In this document: piece by piece, positions 53,301 through 62,499 of the stretch
Position numbering within the stretch: position 1 is the first letter of the stretch
Layout of the letters: the number at the start of each line of letters is the position of its first letter
Assembly (NCBI GenBank): GCA_025350245.1
Contig: JANXYG010000004.1
Span: 45,082 to 109,081 of the forward strand
DNA: 64,000 nt
Direction of reading: 5' to 3'
Source: Betaproteobacteria bacterium
Lineage (GTDB): Bacteria; Pseudomonadota; Gammaproteobacteria; Burkholderiales; Ga0077523
Position numbers and translations under genes: made by a program
Notes under the pieces: model-generated
What the model was told of the DNA's origin: nothing
Databases searched by the model: none
What the model saw: the letters and a program-made list of their open reading frames with translations, nothing else

Positions 53301-53316
53301 GTAGCCTCTGGGCTAC
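53301..53316. promoter_or_regulatory. Putative TA operator/promoter: inverted repeat GTAGCC-tctg-GGCTAC overlapping a TACAAT -10-like element
   Basis: gtagcctctgggctacaat directly upstream of the toxin frame. Confidence 0.6.
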
Positions 53317-53325
53317 AATCGGCAA

Positions 53326-53619
53326 ATGTGAGTCGAGGAGACCGAGGAGTACCGCGACTGGATCGACGGTCTGAAGGACCAGGCCGGACGAGCGCGAGTG
53401 CTGATGCGAGTTGATCGCCTGATCCACGGCAATCCTGGCGTGCATCGCAATCTGACGGAGGGCGTATTTGAACTCGAGGTCGATGTGGGCCCCGGCTACA
53501 GGGTGCACTACTCGCAACGTGGGGACAGACTCCTCCTCCTGATTGTCGGCGGTGACAAGTCAACGCAGGCCGAGGACATCGCCAAGGCACTGGAACTCAA
53601 CCGAAACTTCGTGGAGTAG
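53326..53619 (+). pseudogene. HI1419-type addiction module toxin (HigB/RelE superfamily); possibly inactive because ATG is followed by in-frame TGA
   Basis: VEETEEYRDWIDGLKDQAGRARVLMRVDRLIHGNPGVHRNLTEGVFELEVDVGPGYRVHYSQRGDRLLLLIVGGDKSTQAEDIAKALEL; only internal starts are GTG 53398 and ATG 53404. Confidence 0.7.
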
Positions 53620-53624
53620 TCCTC

Positions 53625-53954
53625 ATGACCAAGGTTGCCACCAAGAAATCTACGAAAACGAAGACCACGGTCTACGACATGTCGGCGCATCTGCGCACGC
53701 CGGCGGAGATGGCAGCCTACTTGGACGCATGGCTAGAAGAAGCACCCGAGGACGCGGCCGGCATTGCCCGCGCCTTGGGCGACATTGCCCGAGCCAAAGG
53801 AATGTCGCAGGTAGCCAAAGACGCTGGTCTCAGCCGCGAGAGCCTCTACCGCGCGCTCAGCGCCGAAGGCAATCCAAGCTTCGCTACTGTCCTCAAGGTC
53901 GCCAAGGCACTTGGCGTTAGGCTTCACGCCCAGGCCGCGCCCAGTGGCGGCTAA
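53625..53954 (+). CDS. HI1420-type addiction module antidote (HigA-like)
   Basis: MAAYLDAWLEEAPEDAAGIARALGDIARAKGMSQVAKDAGLSRESLYRALSAEGNPSFATVLKVAKALGVRL. Confidence 0.9.
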   Translation: MTKVATKKSTKTKTTVYDMSAHLRTPAEMAAYLDAWLEEAPEDAAGIARALGDIARAKGMSQVAKDAGLSRESLYRALSAEGNPSFATVLKVAKALGVRLHAQAAPSGG

Positions 53955-53983
53955 CCTTCGCGGCGAGCCGCGGCGAAGTCTTG

Positions 53984-54019
53984 CATGAACACATTTTCCC
54001 GGAGTGATGCCGTGGTCCC
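53984..54019. repeat. Right imperfect direct repeat flanking the TA module
   Basis: CATGAACACATTTTCCCGGAGTGATGCCGTGGTCCC; compare 53259-53294. Confidence 0.85.
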
Positions 54020-54079
54020 CATGCCGCGGTCACGGCCGCGATGGCATCATCCGGTTCCCGACCGATCTGGCTGTTGCCG

Positions 54080-54826
54080 ATGCAGACCTTCTCCGATTCG
54101 AGTTTCACCGCAGATCCCGTTCAGGCCTTGCGCCAACGTGGCTTCGCGTTGCTGGCGCCGGCTGCGCTGGCGACGGTTGCCGATGTTTCCCGGTCCGATC
54201 TCGATGTGCTGCGTCCGAGCTGGAACGATCTGCCGCCCGACTCGCACCTGCGGGATGGCGGCGCCTACCGCTTCCGGCGCCATGCCTGCTTCATTCAGGA
54301 TCTCGACGCGCGCGACCCGGCCGTGAGCCTGCAGCCGGTGCCGCACCGGGCGCACTGGCAGCCCACGTCGTACAACGCGCTGCACGGCGGGATCAAGCGC
54401 TGGTTCGAGCCGGTGATGCCGACTGTGACGGCGGCTGCCGGCTGGCAGGCGCTGATCGTACGGCTCGGCGAGCTGTTCGCGCAGGTGTCCTCTCAGCCGC
54501 GCTGGTTCATCGAGGCGCATCAGTTCCGGATCGACACCGCATCCGGTGTGGGGCGCCCGACGCCTGAAGGCGCGCATCGCGACGGCGTGGATTTCGTGGC
54601 GGTGATCCTGGTCGACCGGCACGCGGTGCGCGGCGGCGAGACCCGGGTGTTCGACGCCGATGGCCCGCATGGCATCCGGTTCGTGATGGAGCAACCTTGG
54701 ACTGCCGTTCTGCTCGCCGATGCGCGCGTGATCCACGAGACCACGCCGATCCAGCCGGATGCGCCGGGCGGTTATCGCGACACGCTGGTGCTGACCTACC
54801 GCGCCGGGGGCTTCCAGGCGCCTTGA
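54080..54826 (+). CDS. 2OG-Fe dioxygenase family protein
   Basis: QFRIDTASGVGRPTPEGAHRDGVDFVAVILVDRHAVRGGETRVFD...LLADARVIHETTPI. Confidence 0.85.
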   Translation: MQTFSDSSFTADPVQALRQRGFALLAPAALATVADVSRSDLDVLRPSWNDLPPDSHLRDGGAYRFRRHACFIQDLDARDPAVSLQPVPHRAHWQPTSYNALHGGIKRWFEPVMPTVTAAAGWQALIVRLGELFAQVSSQPRWFIEAHQFRIDTASGVGRPTPEGAHRDGVDFVAVILVDRHAVRGGETRVFDADGPHGIRFVMEQPWTAVLLADARVIHETTPIQPDAPGGYRDTLVLTYRAGGFQAP

Positions 54827-54884
54827 TTTGTGGAGTTGCCTGGCGGCAAGGCACGAAGGCGGCGACACTGTTTGGCGACAGTGC

Positions 54885-56165
54885 TCAGTTTCCCTCACCC
54901 TCGGTCCCTCTCCCGGGGGGAGAGGGATGTCTAAGTACCTCGTCGATCAGCTCGATCCAGTGCTTGACCGGCATGGCGGTGCCGCCTTGCAGGTGCGTGA
55001 GGCAACCGATGTTGGCGGTGGCGATGACCACGGGGTCGCCCGAGTGCAGCGCCTCGAGCTTGTTGGTCAGCAGCCGTTGCGACAGTTCCGGCTGCAACAG
55101 CGAATAGGTGCCGGCCGAGCCGCAGCACAGATGTGAATCGGGCACATAGGTCAGGTCGAAGCCTGCGGCCTTGAGCAGCGTCTCGGCATGCCCGCGCAAT
55201 TGCTGCCCGTGCTGGAGCGTGCAGGGCGAGTGGTAGGCGAGAGGGCGCCGCGGCTTGCCGCTGGCAGCGCGTTCGAGCAGGGGCACGAGACTGTCGGTCT
55301 CGGCGGCGAGCAGTTCCGAGAGATCCCTGGTGGCGCGGGACACCTGCTTTGCCTTTGCGGCCCAGGCCGCATCGTTCTCGAGGTGGTGCCCGTATTCCTT
55401 CACGGTCACGCCACAGCCGCTCGCGGTCATCACGATCGCTTCGGCGCCGCCGTCGAGCAGCGGTAGCCATGCAGTGACGTTGCGCCGCATGTAATCGCGG
55501 CCTTCCTCCTGGAAGTTGAGATGGAACGACACGGCGCCACAGCAGCCAGCCCGCTCGGCCTTGACCAGCGAGATGCCGATGCGGTCGAGCACGCGCGCCG
55601 CCGCCGGATTGATGTTCGGCGCCAGCGTGGGTTGCACGCAGCCGTCGAGCACCACCATGCGTCGAGTGTGGCGCGCCGCCGGCCATGGCGTGACCGACGA
55701 TTGCACGGCGGGTATCTTTTTCTTCAGGGTGGCGGGCAGGAGCCCACCCACGGCACGACCGATCGCGAGGCCGGTGCCGAACAGCGATGGCCGCGGCAGG
55801 CCTGCATTGAGCACCTTGCGCTTGAGACCGTCGATGGTGCCGCGACCCACCTGGTCTTCGACCACCTTGCGGCCGATGTCGATGAGCTTGCCGTATTCGA
55901 CCCCCGACGGACACGTGGTCTCGCACGAGCGGCAGGTGAGGCAGCGGTCGAGATGCAACTGGGTCTTGGCGGTGGCCGGCGTGCCCTCGACCACCTGCTT
56001 GATGAGATAGATGCGCCCGCGCGGGCTGTCGAGCTCGTCGCCCAGCAACTGGTAGGTGGGGCAGGTGGCGAGACAGAAGCCGCAGTGCACGCAGGTGCGC
56101 AGGATGCGCTCGGCCTCGCGGCCTTCGGGCGTGTCCTTGATGAAATCGGCGAGATTGGTCTGCAT
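54885..56165 (-). CDS. glcF: Glycolate oxidase iron-sulfur subunit
   Basis: RILRTCVHCGFCLATCPTYQLLGDELDSPRGRIYLIKQVVEG...DRCLTCRSCETTCPSGVEYGKLIDIGR. Confidence 0.95.
   Translation of the reverse strand: MQTNLADFIKDTPEGREAERILRTCVHCGFCLATCPTYQLLGDELDSPRGRIYLIKQVVEGTPATAKTQLHLDRCLTCRSCETTCPSGVEYGKLIDIGRKVVEDQVGRGTIDGLKRKVLNAGLPRPSLFGTGLAIGRAVGGLLPATLKKKIPAVQSSVTPWPAARHTRRMVVLDGCVQPTLAPNINPAAARVLDRIGISLVKAERAGCCGAVSFHLNFQEEGRDYMRRNVTAWLPLLDGGAEAIVMTASGCGVTVKEYGHHLENDAAWAAKAKQVSRATRDLSELLAAETDSLVPLLERAASGKPRRPLAYHSPCTLQHGQQLRGHAETLLKAAGFDLTYVPDSHLCCGSAGTYSLLQPELSQRLLTNKLEALHSGDPVVIATANIGCLTHLQGGTAMPVKHWIELIDEVLRHPSPPGRGTEGEGN
54906..54928. terminator. GC-rich inverted repeat between convergent dioxygenase gene and glcF
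   Basis: CCCTCTCCCGGGGGGAGAGGG. Confidence 0.5.
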
Positions 56166-56190
56166 CGAATCGGTGACGGGGGGCGAAGGG

Positions 56191-57234
56191 TCAGAACGTC
56201 GGATGCAGGCGCCGCGCGCCGAACACGCCGTGGGGATCGAGCGCCTGCTTGAGACGCTGCTGCAACGCCAGCATACCGGGCGCCAGGCGCTGGATGCCGC
56301 AAGTCTTGTTGCCGCCGCGGTAGAGCGTGGCGTGGCCGCCGGCGGCCGTTGCAGCCTCATGGATTTTTTCGGGGTCGGCGTTGCCGGCGATCCAGCGCAA
56401 TGCGCCGCCCCATTCGATCAGGGTCGGCCCCAGGTCGATCGGCAGCACGGTGCTGCGCACCGACAGCCGCCACAGCGTGGTATGCCGGACGAAATGACTG
56501 TGCCGCTGGTTGCGTACCGATTCCCAGAAGGCGGCACCGTCGGCCACGATCTCGCCGCCGATCGAGGCACGCGCGGCGGCGACCGCCGGTTCGGCACCGG
56601 ACAACCGCACGCTCAGCACATCGTCGTGGTGACAGGTGGCCGAGATCGGCAGCGGGGTGCCGGCCAACCGGTTCATGGTGGCGATGGCGTCGGCCTCGGG
56701 CAATTCCAGGCGCACGGTGAGTTCGGTGCGCGGCACCGGCAGCACCTTGAGCGACACCTCGGTCAGCAGCCCGAGCGTGCCGCAGGCGCCGGCCATCAGG
56801 CGCGACATGTCGTAGCCGGCCACGTTCTTCATCACCTGCCCGCCGAAGCGCAGTTCGGCGCCGTCGCCGTTCATGACCTTCACGCCGAGCACGTAGTCGC
56901 GCGCCGAGCCGGAGGTCGCGCGGCGGGGGCCTGAGAACCCCGCGCTGATCACGCCGCCGATGGTGCTGTCAGGGCCCAGGCGCGGCGGCTCGAAGGCCAG
57001 CATCTGACCCTTGTCCGCGAGAACCGTTTCAAGATCGGCGAGGCTGGTGCCCGCCCGCGCGGTGACCACCAGTTCGGACGGTTCGTAGTCGATCACGCCG
57101 GCGTGCGCGCGCGTATCGATCACGTCGCCGTCGAGGGCGACACCGTAGAAATCCTTGGTGCCGCCGCCGCGGATGCGCAGGGTGCGCCGGTCGGAGACCG
57201 CGCGGCGGATGGTGTCAGCGAACTGTTCGATCAT
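56191..57234 (-). CDS. glcE: Glycolate oxidase FAD-binding subunit GlcE
   Basis: LRIRGGGTKDFYG...YEPSELVVTARAGTSLADLETVLADKGQMLAFEPPRLG. Confidence 0.94.
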   Translation of the reverse strand: MIEQFADTIRRAVSDRRTLRIRGGGTKDFYGVALDGDVIDTRAHAGVIDYEPSELVVTARAGTSLADLETVLADKGQMLAFEPPRLGPDSTIGGVISAGFSGPRRATSGSARDYVLGVKVMNGDGAELRFGGQVMKNVAGYDMSRLMAGACGTLGLLTEVSLKVLPVPRTELTVRLELPEADAIATMNRLAGTPLPISATCHHDDVLSVRLSGAEPAVAAARASIGGEIVADGAAFWESVRNQRHSHFVRHTTLWRLSVRSTVLPIDLGPTLIEWGGALRWIAGNADPEKIHEAATAAGGHATLYRGGNKTCGIQRLAPGMLALQQRLKQALDPHGVFGARRLHPTF

Positions 57235-57335
57235 GGATGTTGCGGAATGTGCCGGCGCCGATGCATCGAGTCGGTAGCAGAGGAGGGATGTGGTGCGGGC
57301 GCGGTGGGTGAGAAGTGCGGTGCGACGCGAGCCCG

Positions 57336-58832
57336 CTAGAACCGCGGCAGATCGGAAAACGCCTCCTTGCCGCGACTGACATGCATTGCACCGTACTCCG
57401 CGCAACGCTGCAGCGTCGGGATGGCTTTGCCCGGATTGAGCAGGCCCACCGGATCGAACGCGTGCTTCACCGCGTGGAAGGTTTCGATCTCGGCGGTGCC
57501 GAACTGCACGCACATCTGGTTGATCTTTTCGATGCCCACGCCGTGCTCGCCGGTGATGGTGCCGCCGACCTCCACGCACAGCTCGAGGATGCGGGCGCCG
57601 AATTCCTCGGCGCGTTCCTGCTGGCCGGGCACGTTGGCGTCGAACATGATGAGCGGATGCAGGTTGCCGTCACCGGCGTGGAACACGTTGGGGCACTTGA
57701 GATCGAACTGCTGCGACAGCGCGGCGATGCCCTTGAGCACCTCGCCCAGGCGGCGCTTCGGGATGGTGCCGTCCATGCAGTAGTAGTCGGGCATCAGCCG
57801 GCCCACCGCGGGGAAGGCGGCCTTGCGGCCCGACCAGAACAGCAATCGCTCGGCATCGTCGCGTGACAGGCGGCATTCGGTGGCGCCGCTGTCGCGCAGC
57901 ACCTGCGACATGTGCTCGATCTCGGCCGCCACTTCTTCCGGCGTGCCGTCGGATTCGCACAGGATCACGGCGGCGGCATCGAGCGGATAGCCGGCATGGA
58001 CGAACTGCTCGACTGCGCCGGTCGCGAGCTGGTCCATCATTTCGAGACCAGCCGGAATGATGCCGGCCGCGATGATGTTTGCCACCGCTTCGCCAGCTCT
58101 TTCGAGCGAGTCGAACGCCGCCATCACCACGCGGGCGAGCTGCGGCTTGGGCAGCAGCTTGACGGTGATCTCGGTGACGATGCCGAGCAGGCCTTCGGAT
58201 CCGGTGATCAGCGCCATCAGGTCGTAACCGGCGGCATCGAGGCCTTCGCCACCGAGTTCGAGAATCTCGCCTTCGATGGTGACCAGACGCAGGGCGAGCA
58301 GGTTGTGGACGGTGAGGCCGTACTTGAGGCAATGCACCCCGCCGGAATTCTCGGCGACGTTGCCGCCGATGGAGCAGGCGATCTGCGACGACGGATCGGG
58401 CGCGTAGTAGAGGCCGTGGCGGGCCGCGGCTTCGGAGATGGCGAGATTGCGCACGCCGGGCTGCACCCGCGCCGTGCGCGCCACCGGATCGAGCGCGAGG
58501 ATGGATTTCATCTTGGACAGGCCCAGTGTCACGCCGCCCGAATGCGGTTGCGCGCCGCCGGACAAGCCGGTGCCCGCGCCGCGCGGCACGATCGGCACCC
58601 GAACCTCGTTGCAGATCTTCATCACGGCGGCGACCTGCGCCTCGTTCTGTGGGAGCGCCACCACCAGGGGTACCGTGCGCCACGCCGACAGGCCGTCGCA
58701 CTCGTAGGGCGTCATGTCTTCGGTGGCATCGAACAGGCATTCGGGCGGCAGCACGGCCGCGAGGCGGCGCACCAGTTCGGCCTTGCCGGCCAGCGGCGGC
58801 AGCAATGCGTCGATCGATTCAGGCTTGCCCAA
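57336..58832 (-). CDS. glcD: Glycolate oxidase subunit GlcD (FAD-linked oxidase)
   Basis: VPIVPRGAGTGLSGGAQPHSGGVTLGLSKMKSILALDPVARTARVQPGVRNLAIS...GGTITGEHGVGIEKINQMCVQF. Confidence 0.96.
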   Translation of the reverse strand: MGKPESIDALLPPLAGKAELVRRLAAVLPPECLFDATEDMTPYECDGLSAWRTVPLVVALPQNEAQVAAVMKICNEVRVPIVPRGAGTGLSGGAQPHSGGVTLGLSKMKSILALDPVARTARVQPGVRNLAISEAAARHGLYYAPDPSSQIACSIGGNVAENSGGVHCLKYGLTVHNLLALRLVTIEGEILELGGEGLDAAGYDLMALITGSEGLLGIVTEITVKLLPKPQLARVVMAAFDSLERAGEAVANIIAAGIIPAGLEMMDQLATGAVEQFVHAGYPLDAAAVILCESDGTPEEVAAEIEHMSQVLRDSGATECRLSRDDAERLLFWSGRKAAFPAVGRLMPDYYCMDGTIPKRRLGEVLKGIAALSQQFDLKCPNVFHAGDGNLHPLIMFDANVPGQQERAEEFGARILELCVEVGGTITGEHGVGIEKINQMCVQFGTAEIETFHAVKHAFDPVGLLNPGKAIPTLQRCAEYGAMHVSRGKEAFSDLPRF

Positions 58833-58837
58833 AGCGG

Positions 58838-60112
58838 TTACTCCTGAGCGGTGATCAGCACCGCCCGAAAATCGTTCACGTTGGTGAGTGTCGGGCCGGT
58901 GATCACCAGGCTGCCCAACGCGGAGAAGAAGCTGTAACCGTCATTATCGGCGAGGTGCTTTTTGGCGTCCACACCGAGGGCGGCGGCTCTTGCGAGCGAA
59001 TCCGGCGCCAGCAGCGCGCCGGCGTTGTCTTCGGTGCCGTCGATGCCGTCGGTGTCGCCGGCCAGCGCATACACCCGCGGCAGGCCGTTGAGGGCCACGC
59101 CCAGCGCGATCAGGAACTCGGCGTTGCGTCCGCCGCGACCCTTGCCGCGCACCGTGACCGTGGTTTCGCCGCCGCTCAGGATCACGCAGGGCGCAGGCGC
59201 GGGTTGCCCGTGGAGGATCACCTGCCGGGCGATGCCGGCGTGGACCAGGGCGACCTCGCGCGACTCGCCTTCGATGGCGTTGCCCAGGATCACCGGTGTG
59301 ACGCCGGCCTCGCGTGCAACCTGCGCGGCGGCTTCGAGCGCCATCTGCGGCGCGGCCACGAGGTGGGTTTCGCAGCCGGCCAGGCGCGGGTCGCCCGGTT
59401 TCGGGGTCTCGTCGGCGGCGGCGCGCAGATGCTGCAAGACGCTGACGGGTTCGGTGATGCCGTACTTGGCGAGGATGGCCAGCGCGTCGGCGAAGGTTGT
59501 GACGTCCGGCACCGTGGGCCCGGAGGCGATCACGGCCGGGTCGTCACCGGGTACGTCGGAAATGGTGAGTGTTACGACCTTCGCCGGTGCAGCGGCGGCC
59601 GCGAGGCGGCCCCCTTTGATGGCCGAGAGGTGCTTGCGCACGCAGTTCATCTCGGCGATGGTCGCGCCGCAGCGCAGCAGCGCCTTGCTCACGGCCTGCT
59701 TGTCCTCGAGTGTGACGCCTGGGGCCGGCAGGGCGAGGAGCGCCGAGCCCCCGCCGGAGATCAGGCAGATCAGCAGGTCGTCGGCGGAGAGGCCGTGTGC
59801 CAGCTCGAGGATGCGGCCGGCCGCGGCATGGCCGGCCGCATCCGGCACGGGGTGCGCGGCCTCCACGACCTCGATGTGCTGGCAGGGCAGGCCGTGGCCG
59901 TAGCGCGTGACCACCAGGCCCTCAAGCGGGCCGCGCCACTCACGCTCGATGGCCGCGGCCATGCTGGCCGCGGCCTTGCCGGCCCCGACGACGACCGTGC
60001 GGCCGGAGGGCGGCGGCAGGCGGCCCGGGAGGTGCCGGGCCGGGTCCGCCGCCGCTATCGCCGCGGCGAACAGCGCGCGCAGGAAAGCCGGTGCGTCAGC
60101 CGCGAGAGGCAC
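58838..60112 (-). CDS. Glycerate 2-kinase / DUF4147 (GckA/TtuD family); GTG start proposed
   Basis: VVVGAGKAAASMAAAIEREW...ISGGGSALLALPAPGVTLEDKQAVSKALLRCGATIAEMNCVRKHLSAIKGGRLA; start inferred from overlap with the upstream gene. Confidence 0.88.
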   Translation of the reverse strand: MPLAADAPAFLRALFAAAIAAADPARHLPGRLPPPSGRTVVVGAGKAAASMAAAIEREWRGPLEGLVVTRYGHGLPCQHIEVVEAAHPVPDAAGHAAAGRILELAHGLSADDLLICLISGGGSALLALPAPGVTLEDKQAVSKALLRCGATIAEMNCVRKHLSAIKGGRLAAAAAPAKVVTLTISDVPGDDPAVIASGPTVPDVTTFADALAILAKYGITEPVSVLQHLRAAADETPKPGDPRLAGCETHLVAAPQMALEAAAQVAREAGVTPVILGNAIEGESREVALVHAGIARQVILHGQPAPAPCVILSGGETTVTVRGKGRGGRNAEFLIALGVALNGLPRVYALAGDTDGIDGTEDNAGALLAPDSLARAAALGVDAKKHLADNDGYSFFSALGSLVITGPTLTNVNDFRAVLITAQE

Positions 60113-62462
60113 GAGCGCGGGCCGCAACGTAGTTCTTGATCGCCGCGCATTGGCCGGCGCCGTCGAGCCCGGCCTCGCGCAGGACCACGTCGCCCTGTCC
60201 GCTGCCCAGGAAGTGTCCGTTGCGGAAGGGATGGAGCGATGCGGCCAGACCCTGCTCGGAGCGCACCCAACGGTACATGGTGGGCAACGTGAAGCCGGTG
60301 ATGCCGATCGCCACATGAGCGTGTTCGTCGCCGAAGAGACGGTGCTGCTCGGCCTCGGGCAGGAGATCGAAGAGCTCGGCGCTGGCGACGTAGTAGACCA
60401 GCGCGTCGATCCCCTCTCGGGCCAGCAGCGGCAGCGCCTCCTGGACGAAGGCGTAGGCGACGGCGCTCTCTTGGACGACGACGACGACATCTGGCTCTCC
60501 CTGCGGCTGCCGCAAGACGTACAGTCCGGTGGCGGCGGCCTCCGGTGGCGTCAGCCCCAGGGCCTCGCGGTCGAGCACGGGCTCGGTGGGACGCGTGACG
60601 AAGGCTGAGAGGACGGCCGGCCGCTGCGCCAGCGCCGTCGCGGTCAGCGTCCAGATCTCCTGGGGATCCCAAGGCGTCAGAGAGATCGCCGTGCCCTTGG
60701 GGAAGCTCTCCTGCAGGATCTGCAGGGCCTGCGGGTCGGCGTGCGTCGGGCCGTCCTCGCCGGTCTTCAGACCAGTATGCCCGCACACGAGGACCATCGG
60801 CCTGTAGGCATCGCCCGACACGGACTCGCGCGCCTGGGCGCCGATGGCGTGCAGGCGCGCAGCGATCTGCCCCAGCGGCGCCAAGAAGGCGCCGTACGAG
60901 GAACCCACACCGACGTGATGACCGAAGGCGGTCAGCCCCGAAAGGATGCCCGACATGCCGTCTTCGCAGATGCCGCCCGTCGAGAGCAGACGGGCGCCGG
61001 GGTTGGACGCCGCGTTCCAGAAGCCGGTCGGGAAGCCTTCGGCGATCGTGTTCACGCTGGTGGAGCCATACAGGTCGGCGGACGCGGTCAGGAAGGCGCC
61101 GCCGGAGGCGCGGTTGAGGTAGTGCAGCGACCGCGCCAGCTGTTGGCGGAGCGTGGTCGACGAGCCGCCTACGAGGCGCAGTTCGTCGGGAGTGCGCGCG
61201 GCCTCCCGTCCGGCCGACTCGTAGGCTGCGGCAACGTCAGGTGCGCCCTCTCTTGGCTTGCGGGCGCGTCCGTCGAGGCGCTCACGCGCCGCCCGCCAGC
61301 GGGCGGCCAGCGCCGTGGCCATGGCGGCACGTCGCTCCACATGACCACGCACGGTCTGGAGCGCCGCCCAGAAGCACTCTTCGCGGATCTCGTCGCCGCC
61401 TTGGCCCTGGCAGCGCTGGTCACCGGGCTCGCAGGTGGGCAGATCAGGGGCGTCGCCAGTGAGCTCTGCCAGGGCTTCGTAGAAACCGTCCGCGCAAAGC
61501 TTGTGGCCGGCGCCGTGCGAGGCCTTCCCCTCCACGCCGTAGCGCCAGCCCTTCTGGGTGTGGTAGACGATCGCCGTGGGCTGCCCGGTCTCGAGCCCGA
61601 GCGCGTGGCGCTGCGCCGCCACGACTTGCTGGAGGTCGTGGCCGTCGGGCACGTCGATGACGTTCCAGTCGTGCAGATAGAACAGCTCCCGCGGGTCCCA
61701 CTGCACATAGTCGCCGGGCCCCTCAGAGTCTCGACACACGTGGTCGCTGTCGATCGATGCCTGGTTCCAGTCGATGTGCATGACCAGGTTGCTGAGGGAC
61801 GCAGTGCCGGCCGCGGCGAGGACTTCAGCCACGCGGCCCGGCGTCAGGCCGCCCTCGCCCTCGAGGACGTGCACCCGCGGCGCGTCGGCACCGAAGTAGT
61901 CGCGCGCGCCCAGGGCGAGGCCGATAGAGCTGGCCACGCCGACGCCCGAGGCGCCCGTGGACAGGCGCACGAACGGTGTCGCCGGCGTGGGGTGCCCATC
62001 GAGCGCCCTGGCGCCGAATCGCCGGAAGAGGGGGGTGCGCGTGATGGGGTTCCGGCGGAAGCCGAGCAGGTCTTCGAGGCGGAGGCGCTGCTTGTCGCTT
62101 GCGGGCAGCAGCGCCGGGTCGCCCACCCGTGCCACCTCGTCGCGGAGCGCCCACATCGCGTACAGGCCCATCGCCTTGTGGCCCGCCGCGTACGAGACGA
62201 GGTCGGCGTCCTGCCGGTCGGGGTCGCTCAGGTCATAGTCCATCGCGTCGAGCAGGAGCCCCGCGACGATGCGTCCCGAAGAGACGGACCCGCCGGGATG
62301 ACCGGACGTCGGCACGTAGTTGTACATCAAGGCGCAGAGCGAGCGATAGAGCATGTCGAAGGTCTCGAGGTTCCCGACCTCGTCTGCCGACAAAGGCGCA
62401 GTCTCCGGTGTCGTGGTGATGTCGAGATACGTAGCGCGGCGGGGGCCGAAGGCGACGGTCAT
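60096..62462 (-). CDS. Transketolase-like thiamine-diphosphate enzyme
   Basis: YNYVPTSGHPGGSVSSGRIVAGLLLDAMDYD; VHVLEGEGGLTPGRVAEVLAAAGTASLSNLVMHIDWNQASID; VLVCGHTGLKTGEDGPTHADPQALQIL. MTVAFGP start chosen within the ORF reaching 62498. Confidence 0.88.
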   Translation of the reverse strand: MTVAFGPRRATYLDITTTPETAPLSADEVGNLETFDMLYRSLCALMYNYVPTSGHPGGSVSSGRIVAGLLLDAMDYDLSDPDRQDADLVSYAAGHKAMGLYAMWALRDEVARVGDPALLPASDKQRLRLEDLLGFRRNPITRTPLFRRFGARALDGHPTPATPFVRLSTGASGVGVASSIGLALGARDYFGADAPRVHVLEGEGGLTPGRVAEVLAAAGTASLSNLVMHIDWNQASIDSDHVCRDSEGPGDYVQWDPRELFYLHDWNVIDVPDGHDLQQVVAAQRHALGLETGQPTAIVYHTQKGWRYGVEGKASHGAGHKLCADGFYEALAELTGDAPDLPTCEPGDQRCQGQGGDEIREECFWAALQTVRGHVERRAAMATALAARWRAARERLDGRARKPREGAPDVAAAYESAGREAARTPDELRLVGGSSTTLRQQLARSLHYLNRASGGAFLTASADLYGSTSVNTIAEGFPTGFWNAASNPGARLLSTGGICEDGMSGILSGLTAFGHHVGVGSSYGAFLAPLGQIAARLHAIGAQARESVSGDAYRPMVLVCGHTGLKTGEDGPTHADPQALQILQESFPKGTAISLTPWDPQEIWTLTATALAQRPAVLSAFVTRPTEPVLDREALGLTPPEAAATGLYVLRQPQGEPDVVVVVQESAVAYAFVQEALPLLAREGIDALVYYVASAELFDLLPEAEQHRLFGDEHAHVAIGITGFTLPTMYRWVRSEQGLAASLHPFRNGHFLGSGQGDVVLREAGLDGAGQCAAIKNYVAARARASRG

Positions 62463-62499
62463 GGTGCCGCTCCTTTCGTGGTGTACGCTGGCCGGCACG

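Noticed and set aside
58838-60490. 550-aa ORF as full-length glycerate kinase
   Set aside because: The N-terminal part overlaps the transketolase-like gene out of frame; start near 60112 proposed.
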